Origin: Photobacterium indicum
GTDB taxonomy: Bacteria; Pseudomonadota; Gammaproteobacteria; Enterobacterales; Vibrionaceae
NCBI RefSeq assembly: GCF_003026215.1
Contig: NZ_PYOC01000003.1
Span: 372,001 to 436,000 of the forward strand
Direction: 5' to 3'
DNA: 64,000 nt
Made by a program: the position numbers and the translations under genes. Of this stretch, positions 9,417 through 18,072 are shown one piece after another (the stretch's first letter is position 1; each line of letters begins with the position of its first letter). The notes under the pieces are model-generated. The model did not search any database and was not told the origin of the DNA. It saw nothing but the letters and a program-made list of their open reading frames with translations.

Positions 9417-10190
9417 TTAACCAATTTTACGCTCAATTTTATCAAATTCAGCCACTATCCAGCCGCCAAATTGTTCAATCATAAATAATGCCGCACGTTT
9501 CGGCACTTGTGTGCCTTCTATTAAAGTAAATAAGCGTTCAACTTCAACATTTTTCTCAGGGTAATAACGCAAAAATATATCGGCACAATCATTCAATGAA
9601 TGCGCTAAACACTTTTCACGATGCATCACTAACGCAAAACAGCTACGCAGCATTTTTTTACTTATAAACTGGCAATATTCTAGGTAGTTTTTAACCACTT
9701 TTGTGGTCATTATCTTATGCCTGTAATCCGCTAACATTACCTTAATATCACCGTTCATGGCTTTAGCCACATCCCAGCTTGGTTCAAAACAACCAAACCG
9801 CGTCGATAGATCGTCACCGTATAAGCATACGCAGCAATGCTTGAGCCAAAAGCCCCACTCAAATATGCCGCCAATAGAAACGACATCGCTAAAATGCCCT
9901 ATCCGAAAATCAAGACTAGGCACTTTCGGTTGATAGGTGGTTATACGCCACTTGACTGTATTTAAAGCCGATTCTTCAGATGAGTTAAGATTTCGATTAA
10001 GCACAACCGTGATATTTAAATCAGAATGACCCCATATTGCTTTTCGTTGAGCAACACTGCCATATAAATAAACACTATGAAGTGCCGAACCAAGAGCTGC
10101 ACGAAGTTGATTAACGGTATCAATCAATACTGGCATATATTCTGGTTGAAAAGGTGTTTGATTATTTAAAGTTGGTAACGCTGTTGCCAC
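9417..10190 (-). CDS. Nucleotidyltransferase-fold protein
   Basis: A 257-residue soluble protein with a polymerase-beta-type nucleotidyltransferase core near residue 40: YLYGSVA, then SDLNITVVL, then a third acidic strand, SLDFRIG. The architecture recalls aminoglycoside adenylyltransferases, with a helical C-terminal half. The second carboxylate of the usual D-x-D metal motif is replaced by Asn (D-L-N), so catalysis is in doubt. It reads in the same direction as polB, only about 35 bases upstream of it, so the two may share a transcript. The start is a GTG with a weak GAG-type ribosome site. The substrate is unknown. Confidence 0.7.
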   Translation of the reverse strand: MATALPTLNNQTPFQPEYMPVLIDTVNQLRAALGSALHSVYLYGSVAQRKAIWGHSDLNITVVLNRNLNSSEESALNTVKWRITTYQPKVPSLDFRIGHFSDVVSIGGIFEWGFWLKHCCVCLYGDDLSTRFGCFEPSWDVAKAMNGDIKVMLADYRHKIMTTKVVKNYLEYCQFISKKMLRSCFALVMHREKCLAHSLNDCADIFLRYYPEKNVEVERLFTLIEGTQVPKRAALFMIEQFGGWIVAEFDKIERKIG

Positions 10191-10577
10191 TTGATCACTC
10201 TCGCTATTATTCTTTTGTAAGCGCGCAGTTATTTATGCTGATCACACCTACATCACCCGACTAATTCTACCAAAGCTAAGCTGCAAAACAATCAGTGTCT
10301 TTTTCCTTCAAGGCTCCGCCACCATTAACCAGCCCTATACTTCACAAATAGGCGAAATATCAAAATTATAAACTACTTAATTATCCAAAACCCAGCTCAT
10401 TCATCTTGGTTATTAGACGATCACCTTAAATAAATATTTCAATATGTGTTTTATTGTATATCTTTGCTACACAGCTCACACAGATGCTCCCAATTGCATA
10501 ACTAGCATCACATTAAATTGAAGCCAATAAGCGTTTAATGTGCGACCTAACAAGTTAACTAGTGGATTAACACGGTA
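10191..10577. other. Divergent intergenic region
   Basis: About 390 bases between divergent genes. No coding potential recognised; it must hold promoters for both the nucleotidyltransferase/polB unit and the peptide transporter. Confidence 0.5.
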
Positions 10578-12065
10578 ATGAGCAATACAACTAGCATTTT
10601 CAACCAACCAAAGCCGTTTAAGATGATATTTTTCATTGAGCTTTGGGAACGTTTTGGTTACTACGGTCTTCAAGGTATTTTAGCTGTATATTTTGTTGAG
10701 CAACTAGGTTTTAGCCAACAAGATTCCTTTGTTACTTTCGGTGCATTTGCCGCTTTAGTGTACGGTTTGGTCGCGATAGGCGGTTACGTTGGTGACCATA
10801 TTCTCGGTACAAAACGTACGATGATATTTGGCGCCATCGTGTTAGCTATCGGCTATTTTATGATGGGATTTTCAATTTTAAATCCAAACTTTATTTTCTA
10901 TGCGTTGGGTACAGTTGCAGTCGGTAACGGTCTATTTAAAGCCAATCCTTCAAGCTTATTAGCGAAATGTTATGACGAAAATGATACTCGTCTTGATGGT
11001 GCTTTTACGCTGTATTACATGTCTATTAATGTGGGATCATTAGTCGCACTTTCACTTAGCCCTGTTATTGCTGCAGAATATGGTTACGCGACAGCATTTG
11101 TAATCTGTGGATTTGGTTTAATTGCCAGTTTGATGAGTTATGTAGCTTTCCGCCATACTGTTGAGGGCTTAGGCTCTGAGCCGGATAATAAACCAGTCAA
11201 TTATCAACATTTCCTTATTGTTATTCTGGGAACAATGGCATCTATAGCCTTATGTGCTTGGCTACTGAATAACATTATGATGGCAAACATCGTACTTGCT
11301 CTTATTGGTATTGGTGTTGTCGGCATATTCTTAAAAGAAACAATACGTTTAACAGGTGCTGCACGTAAGAAAATGATTGTTGTATTGGTACTGATGCTAC
11401 AAGCGATCGTTTTTTATGTTCTTTACGCACAAATGCCTACATCATTGAATTTCTTTGCAATATATAACGTACGCACTGAAGTTATGGGGTTTAATGTCAA
11501 CCCTGTTAGCCTACAAGCCTTGAACCCTTTCTGGGTGGTATTATGCAGCCCGATACTGGCTTATCTATATACGTCGTATGGCAGTAAAGGCCGAGATTTA
11601 TCAATGCCAGCTAAGTTTACTGTAGGCATGTTTATGTGTGCATTTGCCTTTTTAGCCGTCGCTGCTGCTGGTAACTGGTTTGCCGATAGCCAAGGTATGG
11701 TATCAATGTGGTGGATGGTACTTGTGTATTTATTCCAAAGTATTGGTGAATTGATGATAAGCGGATTGGGTTTAGCTATGGTTGCTAGCCTCGTGCCTCA
11801 ACGCTTAATGGGCTTTACTATGGGAGCTTGGTTTCTAACCCAAGCAGCTTCATTCATTATCGGTGGTTATGTTGCGACCTTCAGCGCCACACCAGAAAAT
11901 GTTACAGATCCACTTAAGACGTTACCGCTATACAGTGAAGTCTTCTTAAACATTGGTATCGTAACACTCGGTGTAGCATTTGTTATGGCCTTTACTGCCC
12001 CATTATTAACTCGCATGATGCAAGATGAAAAAGTAGAAGAAAACGGTAATTTAGCCACAAACTAA
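10578..12065 (+). CDS. POT-family di/tripeptide:proton symporter
   Basis: A 495-residue inner-membrane protein with about 14 hydrophobic segments, as in bacterial peptide permeases DtpA/DtpB. The signature [10 protein letters not shown] (ExxERFxYYG) in helix 1 carries the residues that couple proton and peptide. The loop after helix 2 ([10 protein letters not shown]) and the YYMSINVGS segment are also POT features. It imports di- and tripeptides with protons. The ribosome site is weak. A second, divergent member of the family follows on the same strand after 430 bases. Which Dtp subtype it is cannot be told by eye. Confidence 0.9.
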   Translation: MSNTTSIFNQPKPFKMIFFIELWERFGYYGLQGILAVYFVEQLGFSQQDSFVTFGAFAALVYGLVAIGGYVGDHILGTKRTMIFGAIVLAIGYFMMGFSILNPNFIFYALGTVAVGNGLFKANPSSLLAKCYDENDTRLDGAFTLYYMSINVGSLVALSLSPVIAAEYGYATAFVICGFGLIASLMSYVAFRHTVEGLGSEPDNKPVNYQHFLIVILGTMASIALCAWLLNNIMMANIVLALIGIGVVGIFLKETIRLTGAARKKMIVVLVLMLQAIVFYVLYAQMPTSLNFFAIYNVRTEVMGFNVNPVSLQALNPFWVVLCSPILAYLYTSYGSKGRDLSMPAKFTVGMFMCAFAFLAVAAAGNWFADSQGMVSMWWMVLVYLFQSIGELMISGLGLAMVASLVPQRLMGFTMGAWFLTQAASFIIGGYVATFSATPENVTDPLKTLPLYSEVFLNIGIVTLGVAFVMAFTAPLLTRMMQDEKVEENGNLATN

Positions 12066-12087
12066 TCCCCCCTTCATTCAAGCTATA

Positions 12088-12122
12088 ACGGGAGCGAATC
12101 TTATTGGTTCTCTCTCGTTTTT
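12088..12122 (+). terminator. Probable weak terminator after the first POT gene
   Basis: An imperfect stem, aacgggag / ctctcgtt, followed by TTTT, lies about 25 bases after the stop. Confidence 0.45.
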
Positions 12123-12493
12123 CATTCTAGAATCGCAATATTATGATGAATAAATATTGAAAATTAAACTCAATAGCCTAATCCATTTCTTTAACGCTAA
12201 TTAGACAAATTAATTAGCGAACATAATAACAACAATAATTAAATGAGCATTTATAAAATAAATAGCTTAATTAAATCTATGTTCCCAGTAAATACAAAAG
12301 AATAAAACAGCCTACTTAATAAACACCACAATAAAAACTAATCATATCCATTAGAAAATATAACTAACAATATGAGTTTTTTGAGACAATAGACTTAAAT
12401 TAACTCGTCGTATTAATGTTAATATCAGCAGCGACTTACAAATACTTACAATTTTCAATTTACTTTGTTATTTAACAAGGATGGAGTGTAGTT
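12123..12493. other. AT-rich intergenic region before the second transporter
   Basis: About 370 bases of very AT-rich DNA with no recognised gene. It probably holds the promoter of the second transporter, which has a GGAG ribosome site eight bases before its ATG. Confidence 0.5.
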
Positions 12494-13966
12494 ATGTGGA
12501 ATAGACTGAACAAGTCAATGATGGTGTGCCAAATGATGTTTGGCCTCTCCTTCTATGGCGTAATGGTTATTTTAACCCGTTTTTTCTTAGAAGACCTTGG
12601 TTACAGTGAAGCCGATACCATGATGGTTGTAGGTGCGTTTTCATCTATTGGTCCTCTTTTTGCTATCGCTGGTGGATTCATAGCTGACAAATTTTTAGGT
12701 TCTTACCGCTCTTTAACAATCAGTTATTTCGGATTTGCTCTAGGCTACACATTGCTAGTATTAGGCGCCTCAACCAGTAATGTACCAATGAGCCTTGTTG
12801 GTATTGCACTCGCGAGTTACGCTCGTGGTCTTATGTCTCCTTCATACCCAAGCCTATTTAAACGAACATTTAAAACTCAAGAAGACTTCGAAAACGGTTA
12901 CCCAGTAAACTATTCAGTGAATAATATCGGTGCACTTTTTGGACAATACTTATTCCCAATGTTCGTTCTCGCTATTGGGTTTAACGGCAGCTTTATGTTG
13001 TCAGCTTCTATGGCATTTGTTGCATTCATCATTCTGGTTATTTCTCATAAACCTTTATTAACGGTTGGTGCCGAAATAGATCAACAACCTGTTAGCCCTA
13101 AGAACTGGTTGTTATTCAGCCTTGTTTCTCTTGGTATGATTGGTCTTGTTTTCTTCATGTTCTCAAACATGGATATTGGACAAAACATTGTTTACGCTAT
13201 AGGCGCAGCTGCAATTTTATACTTCATTTCTTTAATGGTTAAGTCGAACAAAGCAGACGCGTTAAAGATGGGTACAATATTGATCATGACAGTACTAACA
13301 ACAGCATTCTTTGTTTACTACGGCCAAATGATGACATCGATGACCATGGTAACAATCAATACTATGCGTGGTGATCTATTTGGATTTATCCCTATTGCAC
13401 CAGAAGCGTCAATGGCAATGAACCCACTATGGTGTATTCTTGGTGGACCAGTTATTGCCATGACTTTCTCTTCTTTAGAAAAGCGTAATATCAACTTTTC
13501 GACAGCAACAAAAGTCGGCTTCGCGTTTATTCTAACTGCTATTGCATTTGGTATTCTTACCGTTGCTGTTATGTCTGTTGGTCCTGAAGCTGTTATTCGT
13601 CCTGAAGTATTCTTGGCGATTCACTTCTTCCAAGCATTTGCTGAAGTGATTGTGGGCAGTATGGTTGTCGCCTTTATTCTGTCTGTTGCACCTAAGCATA
13701 TTGAAAACTTCTCGGTAAGCTTATTCTCAGTAGCGATTGCGTTAAGTGGTATCGTAGGCGCGGTATTCTCGACTTCAATTGCACTAGAAAAAGGTCAGGC
13801 TATTACACAAGAAATCGTACAAACAGTGTATGGTGACTACTTCAGTCTACTTACTATGCTAGCTGTCGTGATGGTATTAGTGGCATTTTTTGCCTCTTTC
13901 GTTATCCGTAAGATGCTTGAGAAAAGTGCAGAATCAGAGAAAATGGTACTGTCTGAAGCTCAATAA
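12494..13966 (+). CDS. Divergent POT/MFS-type transporter
   Basis: A 490-residue membrane protein with 12-14 hydrophobic helices. Overall layout, the loop GGFIADKFLGSYRSLT and the middle region MTSMTMVTINTMRGDLFGF align by eye with the peptide transporter upstream ([19 protein letters not shown]). The ExxERFxYYG signature of helix 1 is replaced by QMMFGLSFYG, so the proton-coupling Glu and Arg are absent. It is therefore probably a POT-clade protein with a changed substrate or coupling. Other bacterial POT proteins keep the motif. The region just after helix 4 (GLMSPSYPSLFKR) corresponds to the [13 protein letters not shown] segment of its neighbour. The substrate is unknown. Confidence 0.75.
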   Translation: MWNRLNKSMMVCQMMFGLSFYGVMVILTRFFLEDLGYSEADTMMVVGAFSSIGPLFAIAGGFIADKFLGSYRSLTISYFGFALGYTLLVLGASTSNVPMSLVGIALASYARGLMSPSYPSLFKRTFKTQEDFENGYPVNYSVNNIGALFGQYLFPMFVLAIGFNGSFMLSASMAFVAFIILVISHKPLLTVGAEIDQQPVSPKNWLLFSLVSLGMIGLVFFMFSNMDIGQNIVYAIGAAAILYFISLMVKSNKADALKMGTILIMTVLTTAFFVYYGQMMTSMTMVTINTMRGDLFGFIPIAPEASMAMNPLWCILGGPVIAMTFSSLEKRNINFSTATKVGFAFILTAIAFGILTVAVMSVGPEAVIRPEVFLAIHFFQAFAEVIVGSMVVAFILSVAPKHIENFSVSLFSVAIALSGIVGAVFSTSIALEKGQAITQEIVQTVYGDYFSLLTMLAVVMVLVAFFASFVIRKMLEKSAESEKMVLSEAQ

Positions 13967-13996
13967 GCAAGTATCATTTAAATGATGTTTTATGCT

Positions 13997-14024
13997 AAAA
14001 GCCTCCTTGTTGGAGGCTTTTTTA
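13997..14024 (+). terminator. Terminator after the divergent POT gene
   Basis: Stem aaaagcctcc / ggaggctttt with a five-base loop and a T run, 30 bases after the stop. Confidence 0.9.
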
Positions 14025-14271
14025 ATGGAGAAAACAAATGAGTAACTATCTGTAGCCGTTCATTCATCCCCTTTTCATTCAGCAGCTAAAAACCTGCTTG
14101 TTAATCCCCGTTGTAGCGCCTAGTATATCGTCCTTAAATAAGCGGGTTCTTATACGTTTATTATCTGCTGAAGTTTGAATACCGATACATCTACTGATGT
14201 CATTCATCAAAAGCATTATAAGTCGTGAGCATTTAGCAATCACGGCACTCCAACACAATGGACATTTAGCT

Positions 14272-14868
14272 ATGCGCGCTTTTGTATTACGAGCCAGATC
14301 TGCCCCTACCAATAGTCAACTTTTATTAGAATCAGTCGGGCAAGAAGCCCACACTGAAATTTTGGCTCATACCTTAATGAACGCTATATTTGTGGCTCAA
14401 TCTCATCGTGACGATGTTATTGTTCATTTAGTATTAGAAAGCACGCAAGATTTCTCTCGCACAATTAGCTTTACGTCAAGTGAAATCACTAATGTTGGTG
14501 GCTTCCACGAACAAGCCTTACTCACGAAAATTGCGAGAGCATTAGATTTGTCGCAAGGCATGTCTAAAGAGCAAGAACGTAAAGTTGAACCTGGTATTAC
14601 CGTTCGTACCATGAGCTTCGAAAGACTAGTTCAAGAATTAGCTGAAGATTACCAGCTATTCATGATGGACAAAAAAGGCACCAACATTCGTGAGCAAGAG
14701 TTCGAAGGCAACCCTTGTTTCTTGTTGACCGACCATATTCCTATGCCCAAGAAGAGCTTTAACAGCTTAAAACGCCTTGGGGCAACAAAGATCAGCCTTG
14801 GGCCTAAGATGCTGTTTGCATCGCAATGTGTGGTGCTGATCCACAATGAATTAGATATTAATATGTAA
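14272..14868 (+). CDS. trmY: TrmY-family (UPF0217) pseudouridine methyltransferase
   Basis: A 198-residue protein of the SPOUT superfamily, matching the UPF0217/TrmY proteins of vibrios: MRAFVLRARSAPT at the start, GGFHEQALL mid-way, and the C-terminal SAM-knot region with NPCFLLTDHIPMP and SLGPKMLFASQCVVLIHNE. Archaeal TrmY N1-methylates pseudouridine 54 of tRNA; bacteria normally carry ribothymidine there, so the bacterial substrate is uncertain. I use the ATG at 14272, where homology begins; an in-frame extension to 14197 looks untranslated. The gene stands alone, and a strong inverted repeat follows four bases after the stop. Confidence 0.82.
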   Translation: MRAFVLRARSAPTNSQLLLESVGQEAHTEILAHTLMNAIFVAQSHRDDVIVHLVLESTQDFSRTISFTSSEITNVGGFHEQALLTKIARALDLSQGMSKEQERKVEPGITVRTMSFERLVQELAEDYQLFMMDKKGTNIREQEFEGNPCFLLTDHIPMPKKSFNSLKRLGATKISLGPKMLFASQCVVLIHNELDINM

Positions 14869-14871
14869 TGC

Positions 14872-14922
14872 TAGGGCGTGTTGACGTTTCAAATGCTAGC
14901 CTTTAAACGTCAACACACCCTA
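14872..14922. repeat. 18-bp inverted repeat, possible MITE or terminator
   Basis: The arms tagggcgtgttgacgttt (14872-14889) and aaacgtcaacacacccta (14905-14922) pair at 17 of 18 positions around a 15-base loop. No T-run follows, so a simple terminator is not certain. A second small hairpin, atgaacg / cgttcat, follows at 14923-14947. Confidence 0.7.
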
Positions 14923-15020
14923 ATGAACGGCATGTCTTGTCGTTCATATTTTGCTTTCACATATAAAACGCAGTTACACTTAATATACCTTCGTTATCTC
15001 TTGAAGCAGGGTTCATTAAT

Positions 15021-16448
15021 ATGCGTATTTTGGTTCTGCTCTTCACCTGCTTTGCTATCTTGTCTTGTTCTAGTACACCAAGACCAGCGATAAACTATTC
15101 AGCAACCCAACAAAGCTGTGTGCACAAGCTAATCCAATTTAAGCAAACAGTTAAAACACAAGGCGTTCAAGACGCACAACTCTTCTGGACGCCCGATTAC
15201 CCTTCACTTGCTTTTGATCGCTTTAGCGTAGCATTAATCCCTCAATTAACATCCGATCAAAGTAAAGCACAATGGTTAAACCATGTATCTCGACAAGCTG
15301 AGATCCAACGTAAAATCGAATACAAAAATGCATTAAACAAAGACGCAATTGATTTTGAAAACCAAGAAAGCTGTGCCAAACAATTAACAACATCATTAGC
15401 CGAAAACAACCAATTCTGGTCGCAACTACAACAACACCCGCCAATTATCACGTCTAATTACCAAAACTGGCAGCGTATCATCGGTCTTTACCCTATTAGT
15501 AAGTTTTTCGCGACCCCTTCTATTCATACAGAAAAAAAGCGTATATTAAGTGGGTTTATTAAGGCTGTAGACGATGACACTATCGCTTATGCTATGCCTG
15601 ATAAACCAAGATTAACGCAGCAAGAAATACAAAGCTGGTTGGCACAAACAACGGCTCGTGCTGATCTTCACTGGCCCTTGCTAACAGATGATCAACTCAC
15701 TCAATTATTGGCTTTTTATACCCCTGAATTTATTGTCGAATCAGCCTCTCTTGATGATAAGCCCGGCTTAGTAACCTATGTTTCAGATGATCAGGCGGCA
15801 GTTAATACCAATCAACCGATTGTTTATGTCGACCATAGCTTTACTCTGTTCCATGGCAGAATATTACTCCAACTGAATTACAGCCTCTGGTTTGCAAACC
15901 GCACGGCTAAATCTTCTTTCGATCCCTATGCGGGTAAATTTGATGGTGTATTATTCAGACTAACGTTGGATGAGCAAGGAAAGCCCTACATTCTCGATAG
16001 CATCCATCATTGTGGTTGTTACCATATGGTTTTTGCATTAAATGAAGAATTACAGTTTGCGCCAACAAGTGCCAAGATAGAATCACCGACTAGCCTGCAT
16101 ATATACCGACAACGAAGTGCCGATACATTGAAAATCAGTTTATCCAGTGGAGAACACATGATTAAAGATGTTCACTGGGGGGATAAAAACGTTTTCGCTC
16201 GCCACTTAACATCATTCAATTATCAACACTTGCTTAGCTTACCAACACCAGAAGGGCAAAATAAAAGCCTGTTTAATAAGAATGGAATGTTGCTTGGCAG
16301 TGAACGGTTAGAACGTTTTTACTTATGGCCGTTTGGGGTAGCCTCGCCAGGAACAACCCGCCAAATAGGTCAGCATGCTGTCACCTTTATTGGTGAAAGG
16401 CATTTTGATGACGCAAATATATTCGACACACTATTCCTGAAGCCGTAA
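15021..16448 (+). CDS. Predicted lipoprotein, 475 aa, unknown function
   Basis: The N-terminus MRILVLLFTCFAILSCSS is a lipoprotein signal peptide with the lipobox ILSC, giving acylated Cys16. The next residue is Ser, which favours the outer membrane. The rest is soluble and mixed alpha/beta, with a second Cys pair in HHCGCYH near residue 333 that could bind metal. I recognise no characterised family. It is a single gene starting about 100 bases after the inverted repeat behind trmY; the start is fixed by the lipoprotein signal. Confidence 0.75.
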   Translation: MRILVLLFTCFAILSCSSTPRPAINYSATQQSCVHKLIQFKQTVKTQGVQDAQLFWTPDYPSLAFDRFSVALIPQLTSDQSKAQWLNHVSRQAEIQRKIEYKNALNKDAIDFENQESCAKQLTTSLAENNQFWSQLQQHPPIITSNYQNWQRIIGLYPISKFFATPSIHTEKKRILSGFIKAVDDDTIAYAMPDKPRLTQQEIQSWLAQTTARADLHWPLLTDDQLTQLLAFYTPEFIVESASLDDKPGLVTYVSDDQAAVNTNQPIVYVDHSFTLFHGRILLQLNYSLWFANRTAKSSFDPYAGKFDGVLFRLTLDEQGKPYILDSIHHCGCYHMVFALNEELQFAPTSAKIESPTSLHIYRQRSADTLKISLSSGEHMIKDVHWGDKNVFARHLTSFNYQHLLSLPTPEGQNKSLFNKNGMLLGSERLERFYLWPFGVASPGTTRQIGQHAVTFIGERHFDDANIFDTLFLKP

Positions 16449-16953
16449 TATTTTGAGTATTTCATATGCCAATTAAATAGACTGGTATTCTATTTATAGT
16501 CATACCAAGTGTCTTGCAAACAATGCATAACTGAATTCGTTACATTTTATTTGCTATTTTCATTCCACTTTTGATAGAAATAATTACCATTTAATACAAA
16601 ATACAATAAATAATCTAACCATTTGTATTTATTGATAAATACAATAGTAATGTTTTATACCAAAACAAAACTTCAAACAATGGGTCTATCTCTACACCCT
16701 CCTCAATATACTCACTAACAACAATCTTATCTAAAATAAAACACATTAAATAACAACAGTATAATTATAAATCACATTGGAATCGCTGACTGCAAAGTTT
16801 GGATTGAAGGCAAAAAAAAGCTCCATTCTGGGAAACGGAGCCATAAATGAAACTACCCTATACAACCGTAATAATTATATGCGCAAAGTTTCATTTATGC
16901 CTACATTTTAGTACACACGTTAACTTTCGCAATTAAGCGCACGGTGAACTGTA
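16449..16953. other. Intergenic region with a 13-bp perfect inverted repeat
   Basis: About 500 bases, AT-rich, no gene recognised. Near its end a small stem (gctcc / ggagc, 16820-16840) is followed by a perfect inverted repeat cataaatgaaact (16842-16854) / agtttcatttatg (16887-16899), which ends 54 bases before the next start codon. Confidence 0.65.
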
Positions 16954-17244
16954 ATGACTAAAAAAGCCAATTTTAAAAAGAACGGTATTTATTGGGAGTT
17001 GTATGAAAGCCCAGATGAAATCGTAAAATTTCTTGATTCTGATTCTGAGTTTGCGCAAACCGCAATGAAGATATCATTAACCCATGCCTATTTACGTGTT
17101 AATGATGTGGTAGAGCTCAATAGAGATGCATTTGATATCTTAGATAACAAAGAGAAGTTTCTTCTCCTGAAAGAAATGAATCAAGAGCAAACAGACGAAT
17201 TATCCCGATTTGTGATGGGGCATTTTTATCATTATATCTCCTAA
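16954..17244 (+). CDS. Small hypothetical protein, 96 aa
   Basis: I do not recognise this protein. It is soluble, charged and probably mostly helical, without signal peptide or membrane segment. It starts MTKKANFKKNG with a basic N-terminus and has an acidic middle. The start codon lacks a strong Shine-Dalgarno sequence. An inverted repeat just upstream and a repeat element just downstream flank it closely. A bidirectional terminator 180 bases downstream closes the unit. Confidence 0.6.
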   Translation: MTKKANFKKNGIYWELYESPDEIVKFLDSDSEFAQTAMKISLTHAYLRVNDVVELNRDAFDILDNKEKFLLLKEMNQEQTDELSRFVMGHFYHYIS

Positions 17245-17365
17245 AAAAAACGTTTATACATAATGCTGTTCACTTAACGTGAGCAGCATTACGTGATGAT
17301 GCCGATGAAATCACATGGGAGTACTAGCCTATACCCAAAACCTTGTATACAGGCAGGAATGGCAG

Positions 17366-17423
17366 TATACCCAAGTCACCTCAAGATGCAGGATTCAGAG
17401 CATCTTGAGGTAATTTGGGTATA
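17366..17423. repeat. Dispersed palindromic repeat, copy 1
   Basis: The arms at 17366-17389 and 17400-17423 are 24 bases each and pair at 22 positions around a 10-base loop. The arm begins TATACCCAAG and contains ACCTCAAG. Diverged copies lie near 22824 and 56022 in this window. All are intergenic. Confidence 0.8.
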
Positions 17424-17447
17424 AACGGTGCTCTGAGGCACCGTTTT
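17423..17447. terminator. Bidirectional terminator
   Basis: Perfect stem aaacggtgc / gcaccgttt with a six-base loop, between the 96-aa gene and the convergent 48-aa frame, directly abutting the palindromic repeat. Confidence 0.8.
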
Positions 17448-17455
17448 CGCTTTAA

Positions 17456-17602
17456 TCAATCATGTTCTAATATCTTACTGGGAACAAATTCGAGCTCTTG
17501 ATGCTCTTTATATTTTTCATCTAATAAATCTAATTCCCTTTTCATTTCACATATCTCTTTTTCCATATAAGAGATATTACGTTTCAACATTTTACGTTCC
17601 AT
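17456..17602 (-). CDS. Small charged protein, 48 aa, probable coiled coil
   Basis: A short frame reading leftward from an ATG with an AAGGA ribosome site nine bases upstream, stopping a few bases before a shared terminator. The product begins MERKMLKRNISYMEKEICEM, continues with a Leu/Glu/Lys-rich heptad-like stretch (KRELDLLDEKYKEHQELE) and ends in ILEHD. The spacing of Met, Ile and Leu suggests a single amphipathic or coiled-coil helix. Function unknown. The good ribosome site, exact terminator and biased composition are the reasons to call it a gene. Confidence 0.6.
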   Translation of the reverse strand: MERKMLKRNISYMEKEICEMKRELDLLDEKYKEHQELEFVPSKILEHD

Positions 17603-18072
17603 AATCCGATCCTTATGTATCAGCACTAATACTTAAGGGGTGAACTATCAAAATCAAAAATTTGTTAAAGTGCGATTAACGACATTCACATTATTTTTCA
17701 TCACACAAAAACGTACCATTCAGGTTACATTAAGAATTGCTAAAAAATTCTTATCACTAACATAAAATATAAAGTACGGTATTAACAACACTCACTGAAA
17801 TAATCGTTTATATATTCCAGATTAACTTATCCATTAGCCCTCAATATTCCGACATAATGAATAATAATTTATAAAATACTCACACTGAAGTGCCACAAAT
17901 ATGACGAGTTGCAAAATAAAAGCGGTAGTAATATGACACCTATCATTGTAAGCCTCAGAATACAAAACAAAACATTAATATTTTGATATAAATCGCATTT
18001 TTTCATATTATCATAAAATATTTTATGATAATTTGCGTGTCTTCTTTCCCATACGATCAATCAAAGTATTAT
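17603..18072. other. AT-rich intergenic region before the first EAL gene
   Basis: About 470 bases, strongly AT-rich. It should contain divergent promoters for the 48-aa frame and the EAL gene. No other gene or confident operator seen. Confidence 0.5.

Noticed and set aside
17869-18060. Leftward frame overlapping the start of the first EAL gene
   Set aside because: AT-rich chance frame without ribosome site, antisense to the likely EAL promoter and start.
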